55,459 nucleotides of DNA from assembly GCA_023807065.1 (NCBI GenBank), contig JAJJLU010003549.1:1-55459 (forward strand), read 5' to 3'. Numbering within the stretch: position 1 is the stretch's first letter; each line of letters starts with the position of its first letter. The translations under genes were made by a program, and so were the position numbers. Under the pieces are notes generated by a model. The model made no database searches, was not told the DNA's origin, and saw only the letters and a list, made by a program, of their open reading frames with translations. Below, in pieces: positions 17,823 to 28,788 of this stretch. Origin of the DNA: Isotricha intestinalis. Its lineage: Eukaryota > Ciliophora > Litostomatea > Vestibuliferida > Isotrichidae.

Positions 17823-19790
17823 ATGTCATCTCATCTTATATCAATAAAGCCGCCAAAGCCTTTTTCTTCTTATGAAAAAGAAAATAAAATATTATCATAT
17901 TATTCGATTTCTCAAAATTTACTTTTGAAAAAATACTCAAATAAAGAATATAATTATGCATATATAAATACAAATTATTTAATTTTTAATGAAAAATGCA
18001 GTATTGTTTCAATTTTCAAAGATTATTTAATTTATGATGACTCAAATGAATTTTTAAGAAAATTTTATTCTATTAAAGAAAATAATGAAAGATTAAAAAA
18101 AATATATAATTTTTATTCTACTTATAGCCAAATTTTTCCAAATTATTTAATTTTAAATGAAAATATATTTTTGTATAGAAATATTAGAAAAAAACAAAGA
18201 ATAATAGATCAATATAATAAAATAAAAAAAGAAGAAGAAGAAAATAGAAAAAAATTACAAATAGGTTTATCATCAAATAAAAAAAAAAATTTTATACAAA
18301 TATTCGATAAAAGTACTCAAGAAAGTATAAATAGATATCAACCTTCGATAACAAATACTTTATTAACAAATAAAAAATCTTTAGATGAAACAAAAAGTAC
18401 AATAAGTATATCATTATATAATAAAATAAATCATAACAACAATAATTTAATTATAAATGAATCTTTTAAAGACGATAACAATACAACATTGAAAAGTTTT
18501 GAATCAATTATTAATAAATTAGATAATAATAATAATATTCAAAAGGTAAATCAATTAGAAAAAAATTTAATTTCAACTCCAAAAAGAGAAAATTCAAATA
18601 ATAAAAAATCACATTGTGACCAACAAACAGCTTTAAATAATAATAAAACTTTTATTTCTCATAAATCAACTATATCTTTCAATGATAAAAAAAAGAATAT
18701 AATAAAAACTTTGATTATAGAAAAAAAAATAAATGATATAAATGAAATTAAAAATGATTTTAAAGAGAAAAATTCTCCTTCTCCAGAAATTAAAAGTAAT
18801 AGAGAAAATAAAAAAGAAAATATTTCAGAGTTTTTAAAAGAAGAAAAAAGAAAAAAGAATAAAAAGAATAATAATAAAAATAATTTTATGAAAGAAATTC
18901 AAACTTCAGAATTGAAATCTCCAATAAGCAAAGATTTATATGTGAATAAAAATATAAAAAGACCAATAACAACAACAAAAACAATAAATCATATGATGCC
19001 TTTTTATAAAAATAAATTTATTGAAGAAAAACTTTCAATAAATATAAATAAAGATAATTCAGATTCAATAAATAATTATTCTTCTTTTATTAATAAAGTA
19101 AATCCTTTAAAAATTAAATTAGAAAAGAAAAAAAATTCAAATAATAAAAAACATAATACTTTAAATTCTTTTGGTAATTTAAATAAAAAATCTTTTATTT
19201 CTTCTTTTAATTTAAATAATCCAAAAGAAATAAAAAAAAATTTATTGACTGAAGGAAATATAAAGAAAGTTAATAATTCAAATCAAAAAGGTAGTTCAAC
19301 AACAATAAATACAGGAAATGAAAATAATAATAATTATAGTAATTCAAAACACAATAATATTAATATTAAAGATATGAAAAATCAATTTAAAATTATTATT
19401 GAAAAAAATAAAATTGTTAGAAATTCATATGATCCTCAAAGTAATTTTTTTAATAAATTTCATAGTCATAATAGTTTATCTGTTAATAATAATAAAAATA
19501 AATACCTTAATTTAAAATCACAAAGAAAAATTAAAAACATTAAAACTTCAATAGATCAAAAAAAAACTATTATATCACCTATTATTAGAATTCCTTTCAC
19601 TGTTTTACAAAATAAAATAAAAAATTATAATAATTTTAATTTTTGTACTCCTGTTAATAAGACTTTTAAATTAAATTTGAATTTAAAAGATAAAATTTTA
19701 GATAAACAAAATTCAAAAAATATGATAAAAAAAATCAATTTTAAAGTAATTGATTCTAATACAAAGAAAATGAAATTTATTAAAAAATGA
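17823..19790 (+). CDS. Asn/Lys-rich hypothetical protein (655 aa)
   Basis: The open frame can be read from a TTG at 17817, but the ATG at 17823 is the natural start (MSSHLISIKPPKPFSSYEKE). The first ~140 residues are more globular, with Tyr/Phe-rich segments such as YNYAYINTNYLIF and a short coiled stretch near 125-145. The remaining ~500 residues are low-complexity Asn/Lys/Ser sequence, probably disordered. No known domain, signal peptide or membrane span is seen. The conserved-looking N-terminus suggests function lies there. I cannot assign a family. Confidence 0.6.
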   Translation: MSSHLISIKPPKPFSSYEKENKILSYYSISQNLLLKKYSNKEYNYAYINTNYLIFNEKCSIVSIFKDYLIYDDSNEFLRKFYSIKENNERLKKIYNFYSTYSQIFPNYLILNENIFLYRNIRKKQRIIDQYNKIKKEEEENRKKLQIGLSSNKKKNFIQIFDKSTQESINRYQPSITNTLLTNKKSLDETKSTISISLYNKINHNNNNLIINESFKDDNNTTLKSFESIINKLDNNNNIQKVNQLEKNLISTPKRENSNNKKSHCDQQTALNNNKTFISHKSTISFNDKKKNIIKTLIIEKKINDINEIKNDFKEKNSPSPEIKSNRENKKENISEFLKEEKRKKNKKNNNKNNFMKEIQTSELKSPISKDLYVNKNIKRPITTTKTINHMMPFYKNKFIEEKLSININKDNSDSINNYSSFINKVNPLKIKLEKKKNSNNKKHNTLNSFGNLNKKSFISSFNLNNPKEIKKNLLTEGNIKKVNNSNQKGSSTTINTGNENNNNYSNSKHNNINIKDMKNQFKIIIEKNKIVRNSYDPQSNFFNKFHSHNSLSVNNNKNKYLNLKSQRKIKNIKTSIDQKKTIISPIIRIPFTVLQNKIKNYNNFNFCTPVNKTFKLNLNLKDKILDKQNSKNMIKKINFKVIDSNTKKMKFIKK

Positions 19791-19888
19791 AATATATTTT
19801 AAATATTATTTTATAAAAAAAAATTTAATTAGATAGTTAATTTTAAATTTTAAATTATAGTAAAAAAAGGAAAATTACTTAAAATTAA

Positions 19889-20254
19889 AAAAAAAATGTA
19901 CAAAAATTTATAATTTCACTAATAAAAAGAATAATAAATGAAAATAATTTTAGTCTTATCTTCTATTTTAATGTATTTAAAAGATTAATAAAGAAGATTA
20001 AATGTAAAATATTTTATTTTCATTTTATTCAACTCATATTTACTATATTAATATGGATTTATCTTACTTTATATTGTTTTGTTTATTATAATACTCAATG
20101 GGATTGGTTTAAACAAGCTTGGATTAGTTATTTTGAAAAATTTATTATTAATTTCTTTTTTCTTTTATTTGTTTCAATATTAAGAATTATTAGCCTTCAA
20201 AAAAAAATTAAGTGGTGTTATAATATATATTTATATCTAATTTCAGAATATTAA
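19889..20254 (+). pseudogene. Polycystin-like membrane fragment without start
   Basis: A 121-codon frame with no ATG ends at TAA 20252-20254. It has two strong hydrophobic helices (FYFHFIQLIFTILIWIYLTL and FIINFFFLLFVSILRIISL). They flank a loop, YYNTQWDWFKQAWISYFEKF, resembling the segment between helices 2 and 3 of polycystin-1/REJ proteins, where a W-rich loop precedes a helix followed by a short cytosolic tail. No PLAT, GPS or channel domain is present nearby. It is either a stranded exon of a gene I cannot assemble or a gene remnant. Confidence 0.45.
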
Positions 20255-20624
20255 TTTTTTTATTTTTTTTTGATTTTAAATTAAATCAAAATCTATCTAT
20301 ATATAAATATTTATAAACTAATTGATATCTTGAAAATAATATATTTTTTAAAATTTAACTAAATTTAAATATTATATATTTAATTTCTATTTTTTATTGA
20401 TATTATATATTTTTCAAAAATTGTTTAGAGTGTTGGATATATGAACACTTACCAAAGAACTCATCAAACAAGATTATCGAGATTTCCATTAGACCACATC
20501 ATATCTACAAAAATAAAAAAATCATTTTTAAATTTAATTACTTTAACAAATTATAAAGATTTTCACAAATAAAAAGAATTTTCTTTTATTTATCTAAAGA
20601 TTATTAATATAATTTTTAATTTAA
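20255..20624. other. Spacer with a 43-codon ATG frame
   Basis: AT-rich spacer. An ATG frame, MNTYQRTHQTRLSRFPLDHI onward, runs 43 codons to a TAA around 20573. It is more varied in composition than the surroundings and lies on the same strand as the polycystin-like fragment, so it may be another remnant of the same lost gene. Not supported as an independent gene. Confidence 0.35.
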
Positions 20625-23600
20625 TTATTGCATTGGTTTGAAATCGTTAGAATGATCAGCGTCATTAATTTTCTCTAATTTTTCACATACATTTCCAGTT
20701 ATAGGAGGTAAATTATCTTCTAAATGATAAACCATTTCCCCATTGTTTTTGGATCTCTGTAAACTCTTCTTCCAACTACTCTTTTTATACATTCATTACC
20801 AGGAACATTCAAATAAAATATAAAATCAAATCCTCCTTTTAATAATTGGAAAGGAGGATTTATTTTTTCAGATTTATCTAAAACTATATTAAATACTTCT
20901 TTTAATTTTGAAGATTTTAATTCTGGTGATTCTGTTTCTGATATATAACCACTTAATTTACTTTCTAATAATTTTGCTTGATTATAAGTTTTTGGATAAT
21001 TTACTACAACAAAACCTTTACTTGCTTCTAATGATATTTTCATTAATTCATCATTTAATTCTTTATCTTTCTTTTCAAAAGCTTTTGGTCTATTAGAATT
21101 TTGTTCAATATTTTTTTGAATTTCTTCTTTAATATCTTCAATTCTTTCAACTCTATCAATAATTTCTCTTGCAACTTCATAATCTTCTTTAGGAGGAAAA
21201 TCCTTTTTAATATATTCATATAATAAATCTGCATATATTTCATCTGATATTGCTTCTCCTTTTAATAATCTTTTTATTATTTCTGATGCTAATTCCTTTA
21301 TTTTAGCATATTTTTTATCTTCTTCTGCTTGTTCATTTCTCATTTTTGCTATTGTTGAATTTTTAGTATCATTTCCTTCTTTATTTCCTAAATTTAAATT
21401 TGATTTTGATAAAGGACCACTAAGTAAAAAATTAGTTTTTGTATCTCTCTTATTGGAAATAAAACTTAATGCATCTTTTACTAATTCCCCTAAATCATAT
21501 ATTTTAAGTGGAAAATTCTGACTTAAAATTTTTGCTTGAGTTTTTTTACCTGAAAAATCTTGTCCAATAATAGAAATTTTAATAGGAATATATCTAAAAA
21601 CATTTTTAAATCCTTCTTTTTCTTCTTTAATTCTTTTAGCTTCTTCTTCATATTTAATATCAATTAAAATATCAATTAAATCTCCAAAAAGAGTATTTTT
21701 AACATTTTCTTTAGGAATAACTAAATCTTCAGGATCACAGTCTTTAATCAAATCATCTAAATTTTCATTACCACCTTTTCCTTTTTCATTTCCTTTTGGA
21801 GGAGCTTTTCCTTTATTATCTTTTTTATTATCAACATTTTTTTCAGGAGCAGAATAATTAAAAACTAAATCATCAGAAGTTAAAGTAATAAAAGCTTCTT
21901 CTGGAATTAAAGAAGGATCCCATTGTCCTTTATTTTCAGTATATTCAGTAAATTCATCTTTATCTAATAATTTATCTAATTTTGTACATTGTGCATTTCC
22001 TCCATTTAAAGCTTCAAAAAATGTTTTCCCATAATCTGATTCTATATTTATATTCATATCATCTTCTTCTCCTTTCTTATCATGTGAATTTTCATCTTCA
22101 TCATGTTCATGTTCATTTTCATGTTCATGAATAATATCATGTTCTTTATCTAATTTATTTCCTTTTATATTATTATTAGTGTTATTATTTTGCATTGAAT
22201 CTTTTTCTTCTTCTTCTTTATATTCTTCTTCTTCTTCTTTCTTTTCTTCTTCTTCCTCATTTTCTTCATTATTTTGAATTTCACTTATTTGTTCTTCTTC
22301 TGGTTCTTTATATAAAACACTTTCATTATTTATAAATAAGTTTGTCCATTCTCTCCAAACACGAGGATCAATTTCTTCAACATCATTTATTTGTTGATAT
22401 TCATATGCTTTATCTGAAATATCAATCACTAAATTTATCATTTTTTCACATATATCTGAATTTAAATTCCTCTTTTTTTGTTTTTGTGATATTTCCAAAT
22501 CTTTTTTCCTTCCATCTTCTTTATCCATATCTCTCTTGAAATTTTCCTGATGAAATTTCAAAAAATTTTCTTGATTAATTTTCTCGAATTCAACATTTTG
22601 TTCTTGTCTTTTTTTATACATTTCTTCTCTTAAATTCCTATTTTCTCTTATAATATTCTTACATTGATTAACTCTATAAGTTTCATAAGTTAATTGTTTT
22701 TCTTGATTACTTTGTTTAGCTAATTTTGAAATATACTGTTCTTCTCTTCTTCTATTTTCAATTTCTAATTGAGCTTTAGATTGTTCAACAATAATTTTTC
22801 TTCTTCTTCTGTTTCTTTCAGTTTTAGTTCTAGTATCAACCATAATTTTCTGAAAAATTTTTTCTTTAATTGATTCTGCTCTTGAATCAACTTCTGGATA
22901 ATGAGGAAGAGAATTTCCTCCAATTGGACTTGAATTTAAAGGAAGAGAATTTTCATTTATATCATTTGTTATATTTGCATTAGCTATTTCATTACTATTT
23001 AAATCTTCTTTATTCTCTTCATTTAATTTATCCTTATTTAATAAATTCTTCTTTTTACCATTTTTACCAAAATTTTCTTCAAATTGTTTTACTTCTCTTT
23101 TATAAATTGCTATATTATTATTTATTCCTCTTTGTAAATTTTTTTGAATTTTATTTGCTTCATCTAATTGAAATTGAATATCTTTCATTTCTCTTTGTTT
23201 TCCTCTTAACATATTATTCTTCCAATTATTAATTCCTTTCTCTTCAAATTGTTGTAAAAATGCATGATACCTTTGATTTTTATTTCTATGATTCTTAATG
23301 TTAATATCTAATTCTTGTTTTTTTCTTAATTCTTCTTCTATTTTCGCTTGTTCAATTCTTCGATTTTGTTCTTGTTTAAAATCTTCAAATCTCTTTAATT
23401 TATTTTCTAAATCAACTTCTTTTTGAGCACGAACTTTCCTTTGTAAAGTATCAATAAAATGTTTAGAATCAAAAGCATCATAAGGAGGAATTTCTTGTCT
23501 GAATTTCATAGGAGCATACATTTCTTGAAAATGACTTGACTTTTTCAGAGAAATATTTTCAGGATTAACACCTTTCTTTTCTAAATTACTTCTAATTTCA

Positions 23601-23887
23601 TAAAGTAAATTTGCTATCACTCCTTTTTTTTGATTCATTATTGAAGTTGCAGTATTTGTATCAAATTTTACTCCTACATTACGAAGAACGTCATGAAGAA
23701 TTCTAAAATTATTTACCATTGCTTCTCTGTCGTTTCTATCTTGGAATGCTTCTAAATTTGTTAATTGATTAAATTTGTGAAGTAGTTCTCCTAATAGGTA
23801 TCCATTTGAAAAATCCTTCTCCATGTTTGTTATCTTTTTCGATAAATCCACTTCAGTGTTTAACCATGTCATTAGGATTGACGACAT
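20625..23887 (-). CDS. SPEF2-like ciliary protein (CH + adenylate-kinase-like), frameshifted near the end
   Basis: The main frame (20720-23887) encodes 1055 aa. Residues 1-105 form a CH-like domain (LMTWLNTEVDLSKKI, NLLYEIRSNLEKKG). A long coiled, Lys/Glu-rich region follows. Residues about 545-600 are Glu-rich and about 770-1050 form an adenylate-kinase-like domain with a P-loop GQDFSGKKT. This order is that of SPEF2/KPL2, a central-pair (C1b) component of motile cilia. The frame ends at GKWFII, but one extra G in the GGGG run (CCCC at 20738-20741 on the plus strand) restores EMVYHLEDNLPP, the conserved continuation of the kinase-like domain, then LEKINDADHSNDFKPMQ and a TAA at 20625. The restored protein is about 1087 aa, shorter than the ~1,800 aa of vertebrate SPEF2. 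The break is probably a sequence error. Confidence 0.85.
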
Positions 23888-24066
23888 TTTTGTTTTATTT
23901 TAATTTGTGTAACTGATTTTTATATTAATTTTTTATGTTTATGGTATTTTTTTAATTTTTTTTTCAAATGGTTTTTAATTTATTTAAAAATAAAATAGAT
24001 GAGGTATTTATATATATATTTAATTGAATTTATTTTATATTAAGAATTATTATTTGAAATATTATA

Positions 24067-24870
24067 TTATTTATTATATTCATTATTTGGATTTCTAATT
24101 TCAAATAATTTATTATTTCCATTTTTTTGAGTAACAGAAAAAAGAGGTTTATATATATCATATTTTACTTCAAATTTTGGTTTATTATGATTATTATTTA
24201 AATTTTTTTTGACATCATTTTTCATTTTTTCAAAAAATTTTTTCTCACTTATATTTCTTTTTTCTTTTTTTTGTAATACATTTCTAGAATTTTGAATATT
24301 TAAATTAGGAATATTTTGAGGAATAGAAAATTGAATAGGATTTAAATTAAATATATTATCATTTTTTTGCTCATATAAATTTAAATTAATTGTATTCATT
24401 AAATTATTTTGTTCTATATATTTCCAAAAATTTTGATTACAAACTTGTTCCATTAAATTATCTATATTTTTCATCATATAATTGGAAAAAAATTTTTGTA
24501 ATTTACTATAATATTGAATTGCAGTCATTTGCTTTTTTAAATTATCAGTTAAATAAAATAAATAATCAATTTTTGAGTCTTTTTTATTTTTAATATTTTC
24601 TTCATTTATCTTTTGTTCCTTTATGATTGATTCAAAATATTCAATTGCTTTTATTAAATTTGATATAAGAAGAAAAATATTATCTAAATTTTTTTTGTTA
24701 AATAATTGATATGTTTCATTTAAATTTAAAAAAGAAGAATGTAAATTTTTTGATGATGAATTTTGATTATCCATTGTAAATAAATTTTGATTGTTTAAAT
24801 TTTGATTTTCAAAAAATTGATTTTCTTGATTATCAGTGTTAAAAAATTGAGGAAAAATATTTTGAGACAT
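24067..24870 (-). CDS. Asn-rich helical hypothetical protein (267 aa)
   Basis: Single open frame. The first ~50 residues are Asn/Gln-rich. Residues about 55-160 have amphipathic helical character (for example FLLISNLIKAIEYFESIIKE and YLTDNLKKQMTAIQYYSKLQ), suggesting a helical bundle. The tail is basic. No known motif is seen. It is divergently placed relative to nothing obvious and sits between the SPEF2-like and FCP1-like genes on the same strand, with 180-250-base spacers. Function unknown. Confidence 0.55.
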   Translation of the reverse strand: MSQNIFPQFFNTDNQENQFFENQNLNNQNLFTMDNQNSSSKNLHSSFLNLNETYQLFNKKNLDNIFLLISNLIKAIEYFESIIKEQKINEENIKNKKDSKIDYLFYLTDNLKKQMTAIQYYSKLQKFFSNYMMKNIDNLMEQVCNQNFWKYIEQNNLMNTINLNLYEQKNDNIFNLNPIQFSIPQNIPNLNIQNSRNVLQKKEKRNISEKKFFEKMKNDVKKNLNNNHNKPKFEVKYDIYKPLFSVTQKNGNNKLFEIRNPNNEYNK

Positions 24871-25013
24871 TATTAAATAACTTTTTTTTTTATTATATAT
24901 TAAAATACCTCATTTATTATTTCATTACTAATTTTTAAAAAATAAAAATAATACTTATTAATAATATACATATAATTTTATAATAGATTTAAAAAAAATT
25001 TTATTTTTAATAA

Positions 25014-26564
25014 TTAATTTTTATTTTCTATTTCTTTTTCCTTTTCTTTTTTTTTATCTAATTTACTTTTATAAAATTCAATAATTCTTTCTTTATGTTT
25101 ATTAAAAATAGAAACTAAATCAATAAATTTAATTATTTCTTTTTCATCATTAACTTCAAATTCATCATAATCAATTTTATAATAAAACATAAAACAAATA
25201 TTTATATAATTACAAAATAAAATTTTTTTTTCATTTTTTTTAAACAATTGAATAAGTTTATCATCTTTATCATATCTATCTATTAATAAAATATTTATAT
25301 TTTTAATTAAATCACTATTTTCACCTTTATTAATTTCTTCATTATTTTCAATTAATTCACCTCCTAATTTTTTTATTTGAATTTTAATATTATTTCTCAA
25401 ATAAATTTTATCACATTCTGCAATTTTTTCATCTTGTAAATAATAAAACTTTTCATTATTAAAAACAGAAAATAACTTTTCTTTGATAATAATACTCACA
25501 CTTTTTTTCAATTTATTTCTTTCATAAAAATCATAAAATTCTCCATGAATATAATTTAATAAATTTAAAATAACAAAAAGAACATTATCATAATCATAAT
25601 TTAAAAAAGGAGCTTTAATATTATTCATATATTCATCAAAGAAAAAAAAATAACCATGAACATTAATTAAATTATCTTTATTTTCTATCCAAACATCACT
25701 TCTATCATCAATAATAACTACCATATTTTCTTTAGTAGGAAAAACTTTTTTAATAGTTTTATTTTTAATAATACCATTATTAACTTCTCTACAAATTAAT
25801 CTTTCTGTAGAAAGAGAATTAGGATAAATATAATTATTAATATATTGAATTATACTTGAAGCATATTCTTGAGCTCCATGAGTATAAGTAAAAATTTCAT
25901 ATTTATTTTCTAAAGAAGAAAAAAATTCTTTTAAATGAACTCTAAATTTAATTATTATTTTATCATATCTTTGTTTATCGTATTTATTCCTTATTCCAAT
26001 TTCAGAAATATTTTCCTTATATTTTTCTTTTAAATAATTATAATCTTCTTTATTTAAAGGAAATGCACAAGCATGTAAAATTGTATTATCTAAATCAAGT
26101 AATAAAATTAATTTTTTTTTATTTAAATATCTATTTATTACCTTTTCTTCCATTTTTTTTGCTGAATTTTTATCAAAAGTTAAATCATTTGATAATGAAG
26201 AATAAATTTTATAATTTTCACTTTTTTTTATTTCTTCTTCTGTTCTTTTATAACCACATTTTGCACATAAATTTCCATAAAAAACTTCATGAAGACAAGG
26301 AGAAAGTACTATTGAATTTTCTTCAATATTTATTTTTTTTATATAACCAAATATTGGTGATTGAATATAAATTGGTTTTCTTATATTATTTTCTTCTTCT
26401 TTTTCATTATTTTCCCTTTTTTTGTAAAAAAATTTTGCTATTTTCACTCCCTTTGAAAAAAATTGTCCTTCCTGAAAAATTGGAATTATTTTTTCTACTT
26501 CTGCAGATGATATTGTTATTTTTGTGTCCGATAAATTTGTTGTTGTATTTATTAGTTGTTCCAT
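25014..26564 (-). CDS. FCP1-like RNA polymerase II CTD phosphatase
   Basis: A 516-aa protein with the HAD-type FCP1/SCP signature LLLDLDNTILHAC (about residues 153-165, two catalytic Asp in DLDNT), RVHLKEFFSSLENKYEIFTY, and VVIIDDRSDVW, the second acidic motif. Ahead of the catalytic domain is a Cys/His segment (SPCLHEVFYGNLCAKCGY, about 88-105) seen in FCP1 orthologues. After it, residues ~370-490 resemble a BRCT domain, including a KIQIKKLGGEL segment and a late FCNYINICF strand. The order lipoyl-like N-terminus, FCP-homology, BRCT is that of Fcp1, which dephosphorylates the pol II C-terminal domain (Mg-dependent Ser/Thr phosphatase) to recycle polymerase. Both catalytic aspartates are present. 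Nuclear location is inferred from the family. Confidence 0.88.
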   Translation of the reverse strand: MEQLINTTTNLSDTKITISSAEVEKIIPIFQEGQFFSKGVKIAKFFYKKRENNEKEEENNIRKPIYIQSPIFGYIKKINIEENSIVLSPCLHEVFYGNLCAKCGYKRTEEEIKKSENYKIYSSLSNDLTFDKNSAKKMEEKVINRYLNKKKLILLLDLDNTILHACAFPLNKEDYNYLKEKYKENISEIGIRNKYDKQRYDKIIIKFRVHLKEFFSSLENKYEIFTYTHGAQEYASSIIQYINNYIYPNSLSTERLICREVNNGIIKNKTIKKVFPTKENMVVIIDDRSDVWIENKDNLINVHGYFFFFDEYMNNIKAPFLNYDYDNVLFVILNLLNYIHGEFYDFYERNKLKKSVSIIIKEKLFSVFNNEKFYYLQDEKIAECDKIYLRNNIKIQIKKLGGELIENNEEINKGENSDLIKNINILLIDRYDKDDKLIQLFKKNEKKILFCNYINICFMFYYKIDYDEFEVNDEKEIIKFIDLVSIFNKHKERIIEFYKSKLDKKKEKEKEIENKN

Positions 26565-26668
26565 TTTAGATTTTTTTTATATTTTTAATTAGTTTAAATT
26601 AAAAATAATTATTTATTCATTATTTAATCATTTTTTTTATAAATATAATTTAAATAAAAATCTAATAA

Positions 26669-27523
26669 ATGAAAAAAAATCAAATTTTCAAAATTGAAAA
26701 AGACGAAAATAAACAATTTAATCATATTTTTGATTGGATGAATAATCCAAAAATTCCAGTAGTAAATTTAACAGCATTTATATATTATTCATATCAAAAA
26801 ATATATCATAGAATATATCTTCAAGCAAGAATAGCAAATGAAGGAACAAGAATGATATTTAATGATATAATAAATATTTTAACAACATATGTTGATATAA
26901 AATTAGTAAATCATTCAATTAGTTATTATATTCAATCTGAAGAAGAAAAAAAAATAAAACAAGAGAAAACAGAAACTTATTTTTATATTGGAAAATATCC
27001 TTTAGAAGATACTTATTTAATTGAAATTCCTCAAGATGGAATTGTAAAAATTAAATTAAGACCTATTATTGATAAAAGAAATTTATTAAGATTTGAATTA
27101 TATGAAGATGAAAATGAAGCTTATAATAATAATGTTGATTTAGATGAAGTTAAAAAAAATTATCATGTAAATTTAAAAAGTAAAAGAGCTAAAGAAAGAA
27201 CTATTGGAGAAATTATTAAAAAAGTATTTTTATGGAAAAAAATATATCAAGGTATTCCTGATGAAAATGGAAATAAAAAAAAATTGACTTTACAACAAGC
27301 TGCTGAAGAAGTTAATTTAAGTAAGAAAAGTTTAGATGAATATTTAAATCAATTATTATTAGGTAAACAATATGGATTTAATTTTAATGCTCATAAAAAT
27401 GATAAAGTTGGTATATTAAGAGGATATGTTAAAAAACAACAAAATAAAGAAAAAGAAAATAATGATAATAAGTTAAAAATCCAGAAAAACAAAAATAATA
27501 AAAATAAAAAAAATAAAAAATAA
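26669..27523 (+). CDS. Conserved protist-type protein with possible helix-turn-helix (284 aa)
   Basis: The protein starts at the ATG closest to the preceding spacer. Residues about 15-165 form a mixed alpha/beta region that I do not recognise (NLTAFIYYSYQKIYHRIYLQ, YPLEDTYLIEIPQDGIVKIK). Residues about 185-265 read like a DNA-binding segment: KKKLTLQQAAEEVNLSKKSL, which resembles a helix-turn-helix, followed by DEYLNQLLLGKQYGF. The C-terminal 25 residues are a Lys/Asn tail. Balanced composition outside the tail argues for a real conserved gene. The gene is divergent from the FCP1-like gene, sharing a ~100-base promoter region. Function unknown; a DNA-associated role is only a guess from the helical segment. 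Confidence 0.6.
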   Translation: MKKNQIFKIEKDENKQFNHIFDWMNNPKIPVVNLTAFIYYSYQKIYHRIYLQARIANEGTRMIFNDIINILTTYVDIKLVNHSISYYIQSEEEKKIKQEKTETYFYIGKYPLEDTYLIEIPQDGIVKIKLRPIIDKRNLLRFELYEDENEAYNNNVDLDEVKKNYHVNLKSKRAKERTIGEIIKKVFLWKKIYQGIPDENGNKKKLTLQQAAEEVNLSKKSLDEYLNQLLLGKQYGFNFNAHKNDKVGILRGYVKKQQNKEKENNDNKLKIQKNKNNKNKKNKK

Positions 27524-27656
27524 ACTATTTTATAAATATAAATTAAAATATAAAAATATAATAAAACAAAAAAAATTGAAAAAGTAAAAAATATTATTAT
27601 AATGATTTATTCTAAAATTTTAAATTTAACTAATTTAATAAAACAAAAAAAACAAT

Positions 27657-28500
27657 GTCAGTAAGTACAGAAGAAAATATAATTATTAAAACCACCTTTA
27701 TTAGATTATGAAATTATAAAAACCAAGGAATTATATTATTATTTCAACAATAGATGAATTAAATAGAAGAATAAATGAATTGGAAATTGAAATGATAGAT
27801 AATGTTAAATTAACAAATAAAATAAATAAATTAAACTATATAATAAAAAAAACAACATCAGAATTCTAACTTTTAGCACAAATAAGTAGAATCTGATATG
27901 AATTCAAATACAAGAAATCAAACTTTTTCTGAAAGAAATTGGAAGATAGATCAATTAAAATTTGAATGAATCACATTAAAAAAGAAGCAGAATAAAAAGA
28001 TTATTAAATGTAATAAATGAAAATTTGTTTTTAACAATAAAGAAATTTTAGATTTAAATGATAATTATATAACATTATAACAAAATCTAATTATAAGAGG
28101 AGATATTGAAAAGTTAAAAAATGAAAGTATAAATCATAAAAATGAAGTTAATAAATTTAATCATAAAATAAATATCTAAATTTCAAATTGAATTTAATTT
28201 AAATTTAATTCGAAAGTTTAGAAAAAAGAATTAAATGAAAAAAAATGGAAAAATTATTAAAAATTATTGAATAAGATAAATTAATCAAGAATTAAAATAA
28301 AAATAAACTGATAATAATTATAAAAATATTTTGAAAGAGAAAAAAATTGAAAATTTAAATTAAATTATCAAAGATATGAAACAATTTATAATAATAGTTT
28401 AATTAATTTAGGAGAAAAGTGCTAATGATTAAATAAATAATAATTTAATTCAAACTAGATATCATTAGTAGAAATAATATAAATAATTTATATAAGTTCT
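27657..28500 (+). pseudogene. Decayed coiled-coil gene
   Basis: From an ATG at 27656-27658 the sequence alternates among frames with coiled-coil-like peptides, such as EMIDNVKLTNKINKLNYIIK (around 27790) and LIIRGDIEKLKNESINHKNE (around 28090). They are broken by numerous TAA and TGA codons and frameshifts. Flanking spacer lacks such patterns. Several TAA stops sit at Gln-like positions (ITL-stop-QNL, SEF-stop-LLAQ). No set of short introns restores a frame. It is a degraded gene copy of unknown family. Confidence 0.55.
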
Positions 28501-28788
28501 CAAATAATAATGACTTATAACCCAGGAAAAAAAGTGTTTTAATTATTTCTAATTAGTTAAGATGATTCTTTTAAATATATTATTTTTTAATTGATAATTT
28601 TTAAAGAATGCCATTAATAAAGTCGATTTTCAAAATGAATATTCAAATCTTCTTTAAAATAATTATTTGTTCTTCTGTTTTTTTATTTAAATACCAAATA
28701 AAACAATCTTTTTTCAATTTTTATATAATCATCAAATAAATGCTTATGTAATTAATTCTTTATAAATTCAAAAAAATTTTTTAAAAAA

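Noticed and set aside
20745..20760. A micro-intron (GTTTATCATTTAG, minus strand) explaining the SPEF2 break
   Set aside because: Removing it creates an immediate TGA; a missing G restores a conserved sequence instead.
22060..22140. Short repeat of HEHE-type codons as a possible minisatellite
   Set aside because: It encodes an acidic/His-rich stretch inside the SPEF2-like protein and is ordinary low-complexity coding sequence.
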